Assembly: GCA_028335825.1 (NCBI GenBank)
Contig: JAIOKI010000015.1
Location: 310,001 to 374,000, forward strand
DNA from: Nosema muscidifuracis
Lineage: Eukaryota > Microsporidia > Nosematidae
DNA length: 64,000 bases
Reading direction: 5' to 3'
Part shown: piece by piece, positions 20,096 to 29,302 of the stretch
Layout: the number at the start of each line of letters is the position of its first letter
How positions within the stretch are numbered: position 1 is the stretch's first letter
Program-made: the position numbers and the translations under genes
Notes under the pieces: model-generated
What the model was told of the DNA's origin: nothing
Seen by the model: the letters and a program-made list of their open reading frames with translations, nothing else
Databases searched by the model: none

Positions 20096-22435
20096 ATGCA
20101 ATTTTATATACACAATGTTAGTAAATCTACTGATAAATTAACTAAAGAGGAGTATCTAAAATACAAAAATAAATATACGAATTATATCAACGTTTTTGAT
20201 TCAAAGTTTGTATCAGCAACTGAATATTTTACAAAAATTGAATCAGGATTATGTGATGATATCACTATAGAAGAATTTGTTTCTTACGCTGCTGAAACTG
20301 CAGAATCAATGACTACTAAACATTATGATTATGGAAGATTCTCTGCTTATATTTTGATGGATTATCTTAAAGAAAATACTTCAGATATGTTTTCAGATAA
20401 AGTGGAGCATGTCTATAAAAATGGAGATTTTTATTCTGAAAAATTTTATAATCTGGTTATGAATAATAAAGAGTATCTTGACAAACTAGTTGATTACACA
20501 AAAGATGATACATGGACATATTTTGCTATATTAACTTTGAAGAGAGCTTACTTATTGACTCTTAATGGTAAGACTATAGAGAGACCTCAGGATATGCTTC
20601 TTAGAGTAGCATTACAATTACATGGTGATGATATGGAAAATGTAGAGAAGACTTACAGACTTTTATCTGATAATATGTATACTCATGGATCACCTACCAT
20701 ATTTAATTCAGGAAGTAAGAAATCTCAACTGGCAAGTTGTTTTTTACTAACTCCTATTGAAGAAACAGTAGAAGGTTTGTTTGATACTGTAAAGAGATGT
20801 GTACAAATTACTAAATCTGGTGGAGGAGTAGCTTTAGATTTACATGATATGGCTGCTAAAGGTGCTAGTATAAGAAAAACAGGAGGAATTTCTAAGGGTA
20901 TAATTCCTTACATTCAGGTACTAAACTGGTCTTTGAAATATATTGGACAAGCTGGTAATAGAAGATCAGGATGTCCTGCTATTTACTTAGAACCATGGCA
21001 CAAAGACGTATTTGATTTTTTAGATCTTAGAAAGAGTACTGGAAAAGATGAACTTAGAGCTAGAGATGTCTTCACTGCTATGTGGTTAAATGATTTATTT
21101 ATGAAGAGAGTAGAAGCTAACGAAGAATGGTCATTATTCTGTCCAAAGTCTGTACCTGGATTATCTAATGCGTACGACGAAGAATTTGAAAAATTATATA
21201 TTCATTACGAAAAAACTGTCGATCGTGTCACAATTCCTGCTCAAAAATTGTGGAAAGCTATTATTGAATCTCAAATAGAAACAGGTACACCTTATATGCT
21301 TTATAAAGATACTATTAATAGATTAAGTAATCAAAAAAATATAGGAACTATTAGATGTTCGAATTTGTGTACAGAAATTGTTCAATACACTAGTCCTGAT
21401 GAAGTAGCTGTTTGTAATTTAGCCAGTATTTGTTTACCAAAATTCGTTAAAGATGGGAAATTTGATTTTGATTTATTTAGGAATGTCGTTAATACAGTTA
21501 CTAAGAATGTTAACCGTGTCATTGATTGTAATTTATACCCACTTAAAGTAGCAGAAAATTCAAATAGAAAACATAGACCTGTAGGAATGGGTATTCAAGG
21601 ACTTGCCGATGTCTTTTTAATGTTAAGATTACCTTATGAAAGTCCAGAAGCAAGAAAATTGAACAAGGATATTTTCGAAACACTTTATTTTGCTGCTATT
21701 GAAGCTTCCTGTGAAGAAGCTGAGATACATGGACCTTATGAATCATATGAAGGATCACCTATTAGTAAAGGAATCTTCCATTGGGAGATGGCTAATGGAT
21801 CTGTCTCTAACAGATGGGATTGGGAAGAATTAAGATCTAAGATTAAAAAATTCGGTATAAGAAATTCGTTATTAATAGCACCTATGCCAACTGCAGGAAC
21901 TTCACAGATATTTAATAATAACGAAGCATTTGAACCCTTTACTAGTAATATATATACAAGAAGAACCGCTTGTGGAGAATTCCAAATGGTAAACAGATAT
22001 TTAATGAATGATCTTATAAAACTTGGCATGTGGTCTACAGAAATGAAGAATTTAATTATTGAACATGATGGATCTATACAAAATATTTCTAAGATACCAA
22101 AAGATATTAAAGATTTGTATAAGACAGTATGGGAAATTAAAATGAAATGTGTGATTGATCTTGCTGCTGATAGACAACCTTTCGTTGATCAATCTCAATC
22201 TTTGAATTTATTTGTAGCCAAGCCTACCTACTCAGTTTTGTCATCTATGCACTTTTATGGATGGAAACAAGGATTAAAGACAGGAATGTATTATTTAAGA
22301 ACAAGGCCTATAACATCAGCTATTAAATTTACAGTAGATTTGGATATGTTGAAGAAATCCTTAAAAGAAAATGATAATACTGAAAAAGAGAATAGAGAAG
22401 AAGATAATGGTGAATGTGAAGCATGTAGCTGTTAA
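20096..22435 (+). CDS. RNR1: Ribonucleotide reductase large subunit (class Ia)
   Basis: Reduces ribonucleoside diphosphates to deoxyribonucleotides together with the radical-carrying small subunit. The active-site Cys is in QLASCFLL (about 216). The catalytic NxCxE is in NLCTEIV and the second redox Cys in VCNLAS. The PMPTAGTSQI loop is present, the radical-transfer Tyr pair occurs in GMYYLRTRP, and the C-terminal shuttle Cys are in GECEACSC. The N-terminal ATP-cone region keeps its length and AAETA block, but the VIKRDG signature is gone and the position of the dATP-sensing Asp57 is Val. TACCCC abuts the ATG. 779 residues is normal. Confidence 0.97.
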   Translation: MQFYIHNVSKSTDKLTKEEYLKYKNKYTNYINVFDSKFVSATEYFTKIESGLCDDITIEEFVSYAAETAESMTTKHYDYGRFSAYILMDYLKENTSDMFSDKVEHVYKNGDFYSEKFYNLVMNNKEYLDKLVDYTKDDTWTYFAILTLKRAYLLTLNGKTIERPQDMLLRVALQLHGDDMENVEKTYRLLSDNMYTHGSPTIFNSGSKKSQLASCFLLTPIEETVEGLFDTVKRCVQITKSGGGVALDLHDMAAKGASIRKTGGISKGIIPYIQVLNWSLKYIGQAGNRRSGCPAIYLEPWHKDVFDFLDLRKSTGKDELRARDVFTAMWLNDLFMKRVEANEEWSLFCPKSVPGLSNAYDEEFEKLYIHYEKTVDRVTIPAQKLWKAIIESQIETGTPYMLYKDTINRLSNQKNIGTIRCSNLCTEIVQYTSPDEVAVCNLASICLPKFVKDGKFDFDLFRNVVNTVTKNVNRVIDCNLYPLKVAENSNRKHRPVGMGIQGLADVFLMLRLPYESPEARKLNKDIFETLYFAAIEASCEEAEIHGPYESYEGSPISKGIFHWEMANGSVSNRWDWEELRSKIKKFGIRNSLLIAPMPTAGTSQIFNNNEAFEPFTSNIYTRRTACGEFQMVNRYLMNDLIKLGMWSTEMKNLIIEHDGSIQNISKIPKDIKDLYKTVWEIKMKCVIDLAADRQPFVDQSQSLNLFVAKPTYSVLSSMHFYGWKQGLKTGMYYLRTRPITSAIKFTVDLDMLKKSLKENDNTEKENREEDNGECEACSC

Positions 22436-22773
22436 GAAATAAATTATTTTGTCAATAAGTTTTAATTTAGTGTGTTTTGTTTATAAAAAAATAGATAATA
22501 ACTTTTTTTTTTGAAAAAAATTGTCTCGACAGTTTTAATTAAAAATAAATTATCAATTTTGTATTCACGCGCTTGGTTTATGAGATTAATGATTTTTTAT
22601 GATTAAAAAACATATTTATTTATCAATTTTTATACCCTCTTATTGATGAAATACCTGTTTAAATTTTTTTTAATTTATTTTTCAAACATAATTAATTTTT
22701 AATTAATCTTAAGGTATATTTTTAAGAAAATTTACAATTTTCTTAAAAATTAAATAAAATTTAATCAAAAAAA
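22436..22773. other. Convergent intergenic region
   Basis: AT-rich space between RNR1 and the Rab gene. A TACCCTC block at about 22632 precedes an ATG at 22646, but the frame has only 18 codons, so no gene is called. Confidence 0.5.
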
Positions 22774-23382
22774 TTAGAAAAATCCACCACAACATTTTGA
22801 ATCCTTCTTATCATCCAAATTAATAATTTCTTTATAAACATTTTCTTCTTCAGGGTTATTTTTTACATCTTCTTCTATAAGATCGTGTATAGATGAAACT
22901 AGATCAGCAATCCCTTCATATTTCAAAGCAGAAGTTTCAATAAATCCAGCTTTGAGTTTTTTAGCTTTCTTTTTTCCTTCTTTTCTAAGTTCTTCAATAT
23001 CACTTTCTTTAACCAAATCTTTCTTATTAGCTACTATTAAAATCTTAATAAGATTGAATGGATCATTTATTCGTACTAAATCATTAACCCAATAATCTAT
23101 TCTATTAAAAGATTCTTTATTAGAGTAATCATATACTATAATTGTAAGAAAAGCACTCCTAGTATAATTTGGTATTAGAGAATTAAATCTCTCTTGACCT
23201 GCTGTATCCCATAACTGAAGTCTGATTTGTCTTCCGCATGTATTTATTGTAGTACTTACAAAATCAAGTCCAATTGTAGGACCATAAGATTCTTCTATTT
23301 TTTGATATAAATATTGTGCCATTATAGAAGTTTTTCCCACACTAGAATTCCCTAAAAATACAATTTTATATGTGGTCTTCAT
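22774..23382 (-). CDS. YPT6: Rab6/Ypt6-like small GTPase
   Basis: A Rab GTPase, likely acting in Golgi and endosome-to-Golgi traffic. P-loop GNSSVGKT is at 11-18, the effector region is YGPTIGLDF, and the switch-II run is RLQLWDTAGQERFNSLIPNY (Gln63), nearly diagnostic of Rab6. NKKD and ETSA base-recognition motifs follow. The tail ends CCGGFF: the two Cys can be prenylated, but four residues after the pair is longer than most Rab tails. Divergent from the pseudokinase gene with only 62 bp between starts. The Rab6 subfamily call rests on the switch-II sequence. Confidence 0.88.
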   Translation of the reverse strand: MKTTYKIVFLGNSSVGKTSIMAQYLYQKIEESYGPTIGLDFVSTTINTCGRQIRLQLWDTAGQERFNSLIPNYTRSAFLTIIVYDYSNKESFNRIDYWVNDLVRINDPFNLIKILIVANKKDLVKESDIEELRKEGKKKAKKLKAGFIETSALKYEGIADLVSSIHDLIEEDVKNNPEEENVYKEIINLDDKKDSKCCGGFF

Positions 23383-23444
23383 CTCGAACCCTTAAAGGAA
23401 GTTTTTTTATTTCAAACAAAAAAAATATCTCAAAAAACTAGCCC
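23383..23444. promoter_or_regulatory. 62-bp divergent promoter region (Rab6-like/SCYL1-like)
   Basis: The whole upstream space for two oppositely oriented genes. TAGCCC abuts the + strand ATG, and AAGGGTTCGAG precedes the - strand ATG in sense, an example of the GGG form of the start motif. Confidence 0.55.
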
Positions 23445-24869
23445 ATGTTTTTTAAAAAGATTTTCTCATTCGCACCTAAAAAAGAAGAACTTTTTTATGA
23501 AAATACCAAATATAAGATGTTAATAACGACCATGGAAAACAAAAAGGTAACAAAGTTTATATACAACGAGAATATAAAACAATACAATATAGTTAAAAAA
23601 ATACATCATGATAACCTAATAAATCCCTTAAAAATAAATACAAAACACAATTCAATGACTACTCAGCCACTTTATCCATTTGAAATGGTTTATAAAGATA
23701 GTACACAAGAATTTAATAAATATTCATTTTTGTGTTTGGCAAAAGCAATAGATTTTTTACATAAGAAATGTAAAATTGTACATAACAATATAGACGTATA
23801 TTCTTTATTTTTCACTGAAGATGGAAAAATAGTTCTTGGTGGATTTGAAAAATCTCAAATATCTGAATCACTAGATTCAGATAATATTCAATTTAGCAAT
23901 TTATTACAGAAATATTTTAAAAAGACTACTAACTTAATAAAATTTATTAGAGAACACGAAAATGATCAAAATTATTTTTACGATAACGAGATATTTTTCT
24001 TTGGATTTGATGCGCACACAGTACAACAAAAAAAAGATTTTATTTCTGAAGTTCGAAATATGAAATCAGAATTTGTCGAAATTTATAAAAAAAGATTAGT
24101 TGATATTTTTAGCAACGATCTTAGCAAAGAATTTGACAAATTTTATAAAGAAGATATTTTAAATATGATATTCTATTTAGATTTAGAAAATTATGACGAA
24201 ATCATCCCTAAATTATTCGATATTTTAGATAGTAATGTAAGATTATATTTTTTTAAAAACTCAAAAAAATATATTTCTAAATTAAAAAGTATAGAACCTT
24301 CTTTAGAATCTATTCTAATAGGTCTAAAAATTAAGAAAAATGATTTGAGAACAGAAACTATTAATTTTTTAAAGAATAATATTGATAAATGTTCGGAACA
24401 GTCTCAAATACAAATTTTGGAAAGTATGTATAGTTCAATAACAGAACCTGATGGAGTACTTCTGGTACTTAAATATATTAACGAAACAAAGCCAGTTTTT
24501 CAAAAATCAGAAATCATTTACGAAATGTGTAAGAAATATTTGACAATACCTGGGTGTAAAAATGAGACTTTGAAAACTATTCAAATATTTTATCCGTCTT
24601 TTAATAAACATAAAGTCAGTACTGAACTTTTACCCCAGGTATGTACATATTTAGCAGATGAAAGATTACAATCACCTACTTTTCTACTTATAGAAGATAT
24701 ATTAGTCGATTTAAAATGTCATAAAGAGAAAATTATTTCTAAAGAATGGAGTTTTGATTCGTTTAGAGATTTTTTTAATAATAAAAATACTGTCAAGTCT
24801 AAAAGCATGGAAAATATAAACAAAGTAGAGAATGAAGTAGAAGATGATGAATGGGATGATGATTGGTAA
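23445..24869 (+). CDS. SCYL1/Cex1-like pseudokinase with helical repeats
   Basis: Residues 1-230 follow a protein-kinase fold without catalytic residues: the HRD loop reads HNN (113-115) and DFG is replaced by GGFE (132-135). The rest is helical HEAT-like. The end is very acidic with Trp (DDEWDDDW), like the tails of SCYL1/Cex1 proteins, which act in COPI-linked traffic and tRNA export. TAGCCC directly precedes the ATG. It converges on REX1 with 31 bp between stops. Confidence 0.75.
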   Translation: MFFKKIFSFAPKKEELFYENTKYKMLITTMENKKVTKFIYNENIKQYNIVKKIHHDNLINPLKINTKHNSMTTQPLYPFEMVYKDSTQEFNKYSFLCLAKAIDFLHKKCKIVHNNIDVYSLFFTEDGKIVLGGFEKSQISESLDSDNIQFSNLLQKYFKKTTNLIKFIREHENDQNYFYDNEIFFFGFDAHTVQQKKDFISEVRNMKSEFVEIYKKRLVDIFSNDLSKEFDKFYKEDILNMIFYLDLENYDEIIPKLFDILDSNVRLYFFKNSKKYISKLKSIEPSLESILIGLKIKKNDLRTETINFLKNNIDKCSEQSQIQILESMYSSITEPDGVLLVLKYINETKPVFQKSEIIYEMCKKYLTIPGCKNETLKTIQIFYPSFNKHKVSTELLPQVCTYLADERLQSPTFLLIEDILVDLKCHKEKIISKEWSFDSFRDFFNNKNTVKSKSMENINKVENEVEDDEWDDDW

Positions 24870-24900
24870 ATTACATTTTTTTAATATAAAATTTACAATT

Positions 24901-26004
24901 TTAAAATTCTAATTTAATTTTTTCATTATCTTTGTACCAGTAAAAAGAAAGTGTTCTTATTTTATGAAAATCATTTATCAAAGATTTAACCTCAGATGAC
25001 TTAGTTATACAAATATTTAAACCGTAGTCATGATTTTTAGTAAAATTTTCGTATCCGTCGTGATATAAAATTTTTTCGTGAAATTTTATACGAGGTGAAT
25101 CTTTATTATGAGCTATTAGCATTTCCTGTATTTTTATAGATAAAAGTTTTAGACAAATCGTTGCATCTATAACTGAGCAATGACTACCGTTATGTATAAC
25201 TGTTTTTAAATAAGTTTTTGCTAGTTGTTGTAAAGATACTCTTCTACTTTCAGTACTTAGAAATAAATAAGAAGTATCAATTATTTTATCATGATACATT
25301 CCCAATGCTGTTAGATCATTTTCAAGTCCATGACCTAAAATTGTAGTATTTTTTCCAATTATTTTTTTAATCTCAGATATCATTGTATCAAAAGGTATAC
25401 CATCATCAAGGATTTGTTTAGTCAATCCACTAAACTCAGTTTCATAATTAATTACTCTGTTAACAGGTTTTACAAATTTATCGTATAAAACGTTACCAAG
25501 ATTATTTACTAAACTTATTCTTCCAACTTCTTTACCAATTTTTGTAGTAACCATTTCCAAATCAATAGAAACAAGAAAGTTTTGAGTTTCTTCAGTAAAT
25601 CTAATATCTTCTTTTGGACATTTCAAGTTAACATCACTATTTATAAATATTTTGTTATCGTATAACTGTTCAATATTTATAAAAGATATAAGATTTAAGT
25701 TATCAATAGTTATATTTGAAAAATCAGGGGTAAGTTCTCGTAAATTTACTTCTCTTGTAAGGTTATAATGAAGATTATTAAAATCAAATTTTTCATGTAA
25801 TTTTAATTTATATTCAGTAGGAAGAACAAATTCATTATCTTTATAATCTTTAATAAATATAAAATTCAATGAAAAAGGTTTATTAGTACCTTTTATAGGA
25901 AAAAATCCTGGTTTTCGTTGATTATTAAATATCCATTTCATTATTCGGTATATATCATTTAACTTAAATTTTTTTAAATTCTCTCCATCAATCTTTTTAG
26001 ACAT
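24901..26004 (-). CDS. REX1: REX1-type 3'-5' RNA exonuclease (DEDDh)
   Basis: A DEDDh exonuclease of the Rex1/Rnh70 group, which trims 3' ends of 5S rRNA, tRNA and other stable RNAs. D148 and E150 are in SIDLEM, D230 is in GLENDL, and H275 and D280 are in HCSVIDA. The block RISLVNNLGNVLYDKFVKP followed by YETEFSGLT is typical of the family. The N-terminal 140 residues are diverged. CCCC precedes the ATG in sense (ATTCCCCAAAATG). REX3 or REX4 remain possible, but the order and spacing fit REX1 best. Confidence 0.82.
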   Translation of the reverse strand: MSKKIDGENLKKFKLNDIYRIMKWIFNNQRKPGFFPIKGTNKPFSLNFIFIKDYKDNEFVLPTEYKLKLHEKFDFNNLHYNLTREVNLRELTPDFSNITIDNLNLISFINIEQLYDNKIFINSDVNLKCPKEDIRFTEETQNFLVSIDLEMVTTKIGKEVGRISLVNNLGNVLYDKFVKPVNRVINYETEFSGLTKQILDDGIPFDTMISEIKKIIGKNTTILGHGLENDLTALGMYHDKIIDTSYLFLSTESRRVSLQQLAKTYLKTVIHNGSHCSVIDATICLKLLSIKIQEMLIAHNKDSPRIKFHEKILYHDGYENFTKNHDYGLNICITKSSEVKSLINDFHKIRTLSFYWYKDNEKIKLEF

Positions 26005-26672
26005 TTTGGGGAATAAAAATATTCTATTTAAATTATTTAAAACTTTATAATTTTACTTATATTTGTCTATTTAAATTATTTAAGACTTTATTATATTAGA
26101 AATATTTTATGATAATTTATCTATTAAAAATATTTTATGATAATTTTACTTATATTTGTCTATTAGAAATATTTTAAAATATCCAATATGATATTTCTAA
26201 TACAATAAAGTCTTAATATTTTAAAAGAAAACGATATATAAAATATTAATAGAAAAATCAATGGATGAAATAAATATAAAAGTAAAGTTACACCCTTTAA
26301 ATAAAACAATAAAATAAAAAGAATAAATTTAATAACAAATGAAATTAACAAATAATCTTAAATTTTTAACTGATGAAATATATTTGTAAATATTTTTTAA
26401 GTTTCATGATGTTTTTTAATAAATATTTTGTTGTTTTGATCTTATCATAAAAATATTATGAAATTTATACTCATAAAGAATAAATTAAATTTAAAACATC
26501 CAATTAATATATATTTACCTATTTTTTATTGATAAAATATTTTAGATTAAGAAATTGTCTTTTTTAATTAATGCAACTTTAAATTTATTAATCAAGATTT
26601 ATGCATCTTGAAACAAAAATCCAATACGATGAAAAATATTAGATATAAAAAAAATTTAGCATAAATAATCAA
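26005..26672. other. Divergent intergenic region with inverted repeat
   Basis: Holds an imperfect inverted repeat: 26081-26106 pairs with 26190-26215 (about 24 of 26 bases). A related direct repeat around TATTAGAAATATTTTA is also present. No gene is called; a 62-codon hydrophobic minus-strand frame here is treated as chance. Confidence 0.55.
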
Positions 26673-27890
26673 ATGCCTGAAATTGTTAGTACAGATTTCT
26701 CAAAAAGTAATTTAGAAGATATTCAATATACTAAAATTAATGTAAAAACTAGCTGGTTAATAATATCAGATAATAAGATTAAAAATATTCCTGATGATAT
26801 ACAAAATTTAAGATATCTTACTAGATTAGCTGCTAATGATAATAGAATAGAAGAAATTAGTCCAAAAATATGTTCTTTAGTAAATTTATCTTGGGTTGAT
26901 TTTACAAGAAATCGTTTAAAAAAATTACCAGAAGATTTTCATAATTTAAATAGAATTACAGGATTAGGTCTTAGTGAAAATGAATTTGAAGAAATTCCTT
27001 ATAATATTTATAAAATGATTAGTTTAAGAAAATTTGGATTCTTTTCTAATAGAATAAGATCTATAAGACCAGATATAAAAAATTTAAGAAATCTTGTTAA
27101 AATAGATCTATCAAATAATTTTATAACAAGTTTACCTGAAGAAATTTGTGAATTGACTTATCTTAATTGGCTTAATTTATCTAATAATAAATTAACTAGT
27201 CTTCCTAAAGATATGAATAATCTCATTCATTTAGAAGAATTAGGTCTTGGTATGAATAATCTTACTAATTTACCTGAATTAGATAAATTATACAAATTAA
27301 GAATTCTACCTGTTTTTAAAAATAAGTTAAAAATAGTCACTGATTCTCTTCAATATTGTAAAAGTTTAGAAAAATTAGATTTTAGTGATAATGAGATTAT
27401 TTCATTTCCAGATTCTTTATTAAATCTTCCTTGTCTAAAATATTTAAATCTTAAAGGAAATAAAATAAAAAGAATAGAAATAGAAAATATTGAATATATG
27501 AGATCTAGTATAAATATGATAGATTTAAGTGATAATAGATTAGAATCAGTTCCTTATAAATTCTTTAAGATATTTTCTAATATAACTACTATAAAAATAT
27601 CTGATAATCCATATAATTTACCTCATAATACTCGTCCTCTTAAAATTACTTTATTAGAAAAATGTTATAATAGAATACTCAATTTAAAATATCAGATAAA
27701 TCCATATTTTAATGTTTTATTTAAAAAGATAAGAGTTTGTGATATTTGTAATAATTATTATGTAAATCATCCTTATTATATTTATAATAGAAGTAGTGTA
27801 GAAGATGAAGAACAATTTATGTTTGTAGTAGAAAAGACTTGTTGTAGTAATAAATGTTATAAAAAAGAAACAAAGAAAATTTATAAATAA
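26673..27890 (+). CDS. LRR protein with C-terminal Cys cluster (second paralogue)
   Basis: About ten leucine-rich repeats over residues 25-320 (pattern LxxLxLSxNxLxxLPxxI). A C-terminal module follows with CDIC and, about 35 residues on, CCSNKC, presumably zinc-binding. The layout and spacing match the gene at 17423, but this one lacks the MG N-terminus and so is not predicted to be myristoylated. Unlike most neighbours it has no CCC block before its ATG. Function unknown. Confidence 0.75.
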   Translation: MPEIVSTDFSKSNLEDIQYTKINVKTSWLIISDNKIKNIPDDIQNLRYLTRLAANDNRIEEISPKICSLVNLSWVDFTRNRLKKLPEDFHNLNRITGLGLSENEFEEIPYNIYKMISLRKFGFFSNRIRSIRPDIKNLRNLVKIDLSNNFITSLPEEICELTYLNWLNLSNNKLTSLPKDMNNLIHLEELGLGMNNLTNLPELDKLYKLRILPVFKNKLKIVTDSLQYCKSLEKLDFSDNEIISFPDSLLNLPCLKYLNLKGNKIKRIEIENIEYMRSSINMIDLSDNRLESVPYKFFKIFSNITTIKISDNPYNLPHNTRPLKITLLEKCYNRILNLKYQINPYFNVLFKKIRVCDICNNYYVNHPYYIYNRSSVEDEEQFMFVVEKTCCSNKCYKKETKKIYK

Positions 27891-27899
27891 ACAACAATT

Positions 27900-28135
27900 A
27901 TATTAAAAAATATGTATTTTAAAGGGTATAATAAAAGGTATATTAAAAAAGGTATATTAAAAAAGGTATATCAAAAAAGGCATATTAAAAAAAGGTATGT
28001 ATCAACAAAGATATATTAAGATTATATATTAACAATATATATAGCAATATATATTAACAGTATATATTAACAGTATATATAAACAATATGTATTATCCAT
28101 ATCTATAGTAACAATATAAAAATTATATAAAAAAT
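27900..28135. repeat. Short AT-rich microsatellite-like repeats
   Basis: Repeats of AAAAAAGGTATATTA (27920-28010), then ATATATTAACA units (28020-28100), between two convergent stops. Confidence 0.75.
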
Positions 28136-28139
28136 AAAA

Positions 28140-29099
28140 TCATTTTTTTTCTTCCCTTAATTTATAATTATTTCTCATTGGTTTGTAATATCTTGATAAC
28201 TCTTCAATATTTAAATTATCATCAAGACTATCTAAAATATTATTTACTACTCTATAATGATTGGGTGTATTCTTATCTTCCCTTATCTTATATAATACCC
28301 ATCCTCCTATTTTAGGAATATCATTCTCTACATCATTAACTATCTTATCTTTATCATAAATAAATTCTCCTATCTTATTATTAATATCAGATTCATCTTC
28401 ATAATAATCAAAAACTATCTCATTATTTTTATAAGTACATTTCAATTCATATAAATTATTACGAACTTTTACTAATCTAAAATCTATAGTATTTATGGAA
28501 GGAGGTTTCCATTTGAGATGTGTACCTCTTTTATATAAAACATACTTATCATTTACTGGTGTAAAAATCATTCCATCATTCTTATGAGTAAGATTTTTAA
28601 TCTGATTGTATATCTCAATAAATCCATAACTCTTGTACATACTCTTTACATAAAAGTCTATCAATGTATTTGAATTCTTAACGAATTGTTCACAAAAATA
28701 TAATCTCTTTAACAAATTCTTATCACAAACTATTTCATCATTATAAACGAGACAATCAAATATTCCATAATGTAAAATATTTTTATCATCATAAAATAAT
28801 TCTCCATCTAAAATACTGTTCCCTGAGTTTATATCTCCTACATCATATAACTCATTTTTTCTATCATAAAAATACATCCTTTTGTCTATTGTAATGCATA
28901 ACATTCTTACTCCATCTGACTTCTCACAAACCATATAATCATATTTGAGGAGAAGGATAATATTATCATTTGTAAGAGATACAGGATGATTACCAATAAA
29001 TCTATACGAATTAATAGGATTATCTATTTTTAATAATTCATTAATTTTTTTGTATAACTTAAACTTAGATTCTTCTTCTAATTTAATACCTATTTCCAT
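28140..29099 (-). CDS. CEG1: mRNA capping guanylyltransferase
   Basis: Adds the GMP cap to pre-mRNA 5' ends. Nucleotidyltransferase motifs in order: motif I EKSDGVRM with the GMP-accepting Lys near residue 60, motif III YFYDRKNELY, motif IIIa ILDGELF, motif IV NDGMIFTP, and motif V LKWKPPSINTIDF, followed by an OB fold. 319 residues is shorter than yeast Ceg1, as is usual in microsporidia. The start motif CCC (ATACCCTTTATGG in sense) supports the ATG at 29099. Confidence 0.93.
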   Translation of the reverse strand: MEIGIKLEEESKFKLYKKINELLKIDNPINSYRFIGNHPVSLTNDNIILLLKYDYMVCEKSDGVRMLCITIDKRMYFYDRKNELYDVGDINSGNSILDGELFYDDKNILHYGIFDCLVYNDEIVCDKNLLKRLYFCEQFVKNSNTLIDFYVKSMYKSYGFIEIYNQIKNLTHKNDGMIFTPVNDKYVLYKRGTHLKWKPPSINTIDFRLVKVRNNLYELKCTYKNNEIVFDYYEDESDINNKIGEFIYDKDKIVNDVENDIPKIGGWVLYKIREDKNTPNHYRVVNNILDSLDDNLNIEELSRYYKPMRNNYKLREEKK

Positions 29100-29302
29100 A
29101 AAGGGTATAAAAATAGATTTGTAAATATCTTCAATTTATAAAATATATCTTTCTTCTATTTATAAAATAAATCTCTCTTCATTAGCCTTGTAAATATCTT
29201 CAATTTATAAAATATATCTTTCTTCTATTTATAAAATATATCTTCTATTCAATAGTCTTATAAATATCTTCTATTTTTTTCTTACTTATTGTTTCCAATT
29301 TT
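29100..29302. repeat. Degenerate copies of the TERT gene end
   Basis: 29248-29290 repeats 29321-29363 (the last codons of TERT) without mismatch over 43 bp at a 73-bp offset. 29110-29240 holds older, imperfect copies of the same kind of unit (AAATATCTTC...TATAAAATATATCTTTC). Confidence 0.8.

Noticed and set aside
22646-22702. ATG after a TACCCTC block between RNR1 and the Rab gene
   Set aside because: The frame is only 18 codons of AT-rich sequence.
26163-26351. 62-codon hydrophobic minus-strand frame that looks like a membrane peptide
   Set aside because: It arises from AT-rich sequence read as Leu/Ile/Phe and has no CCC motif before its start.
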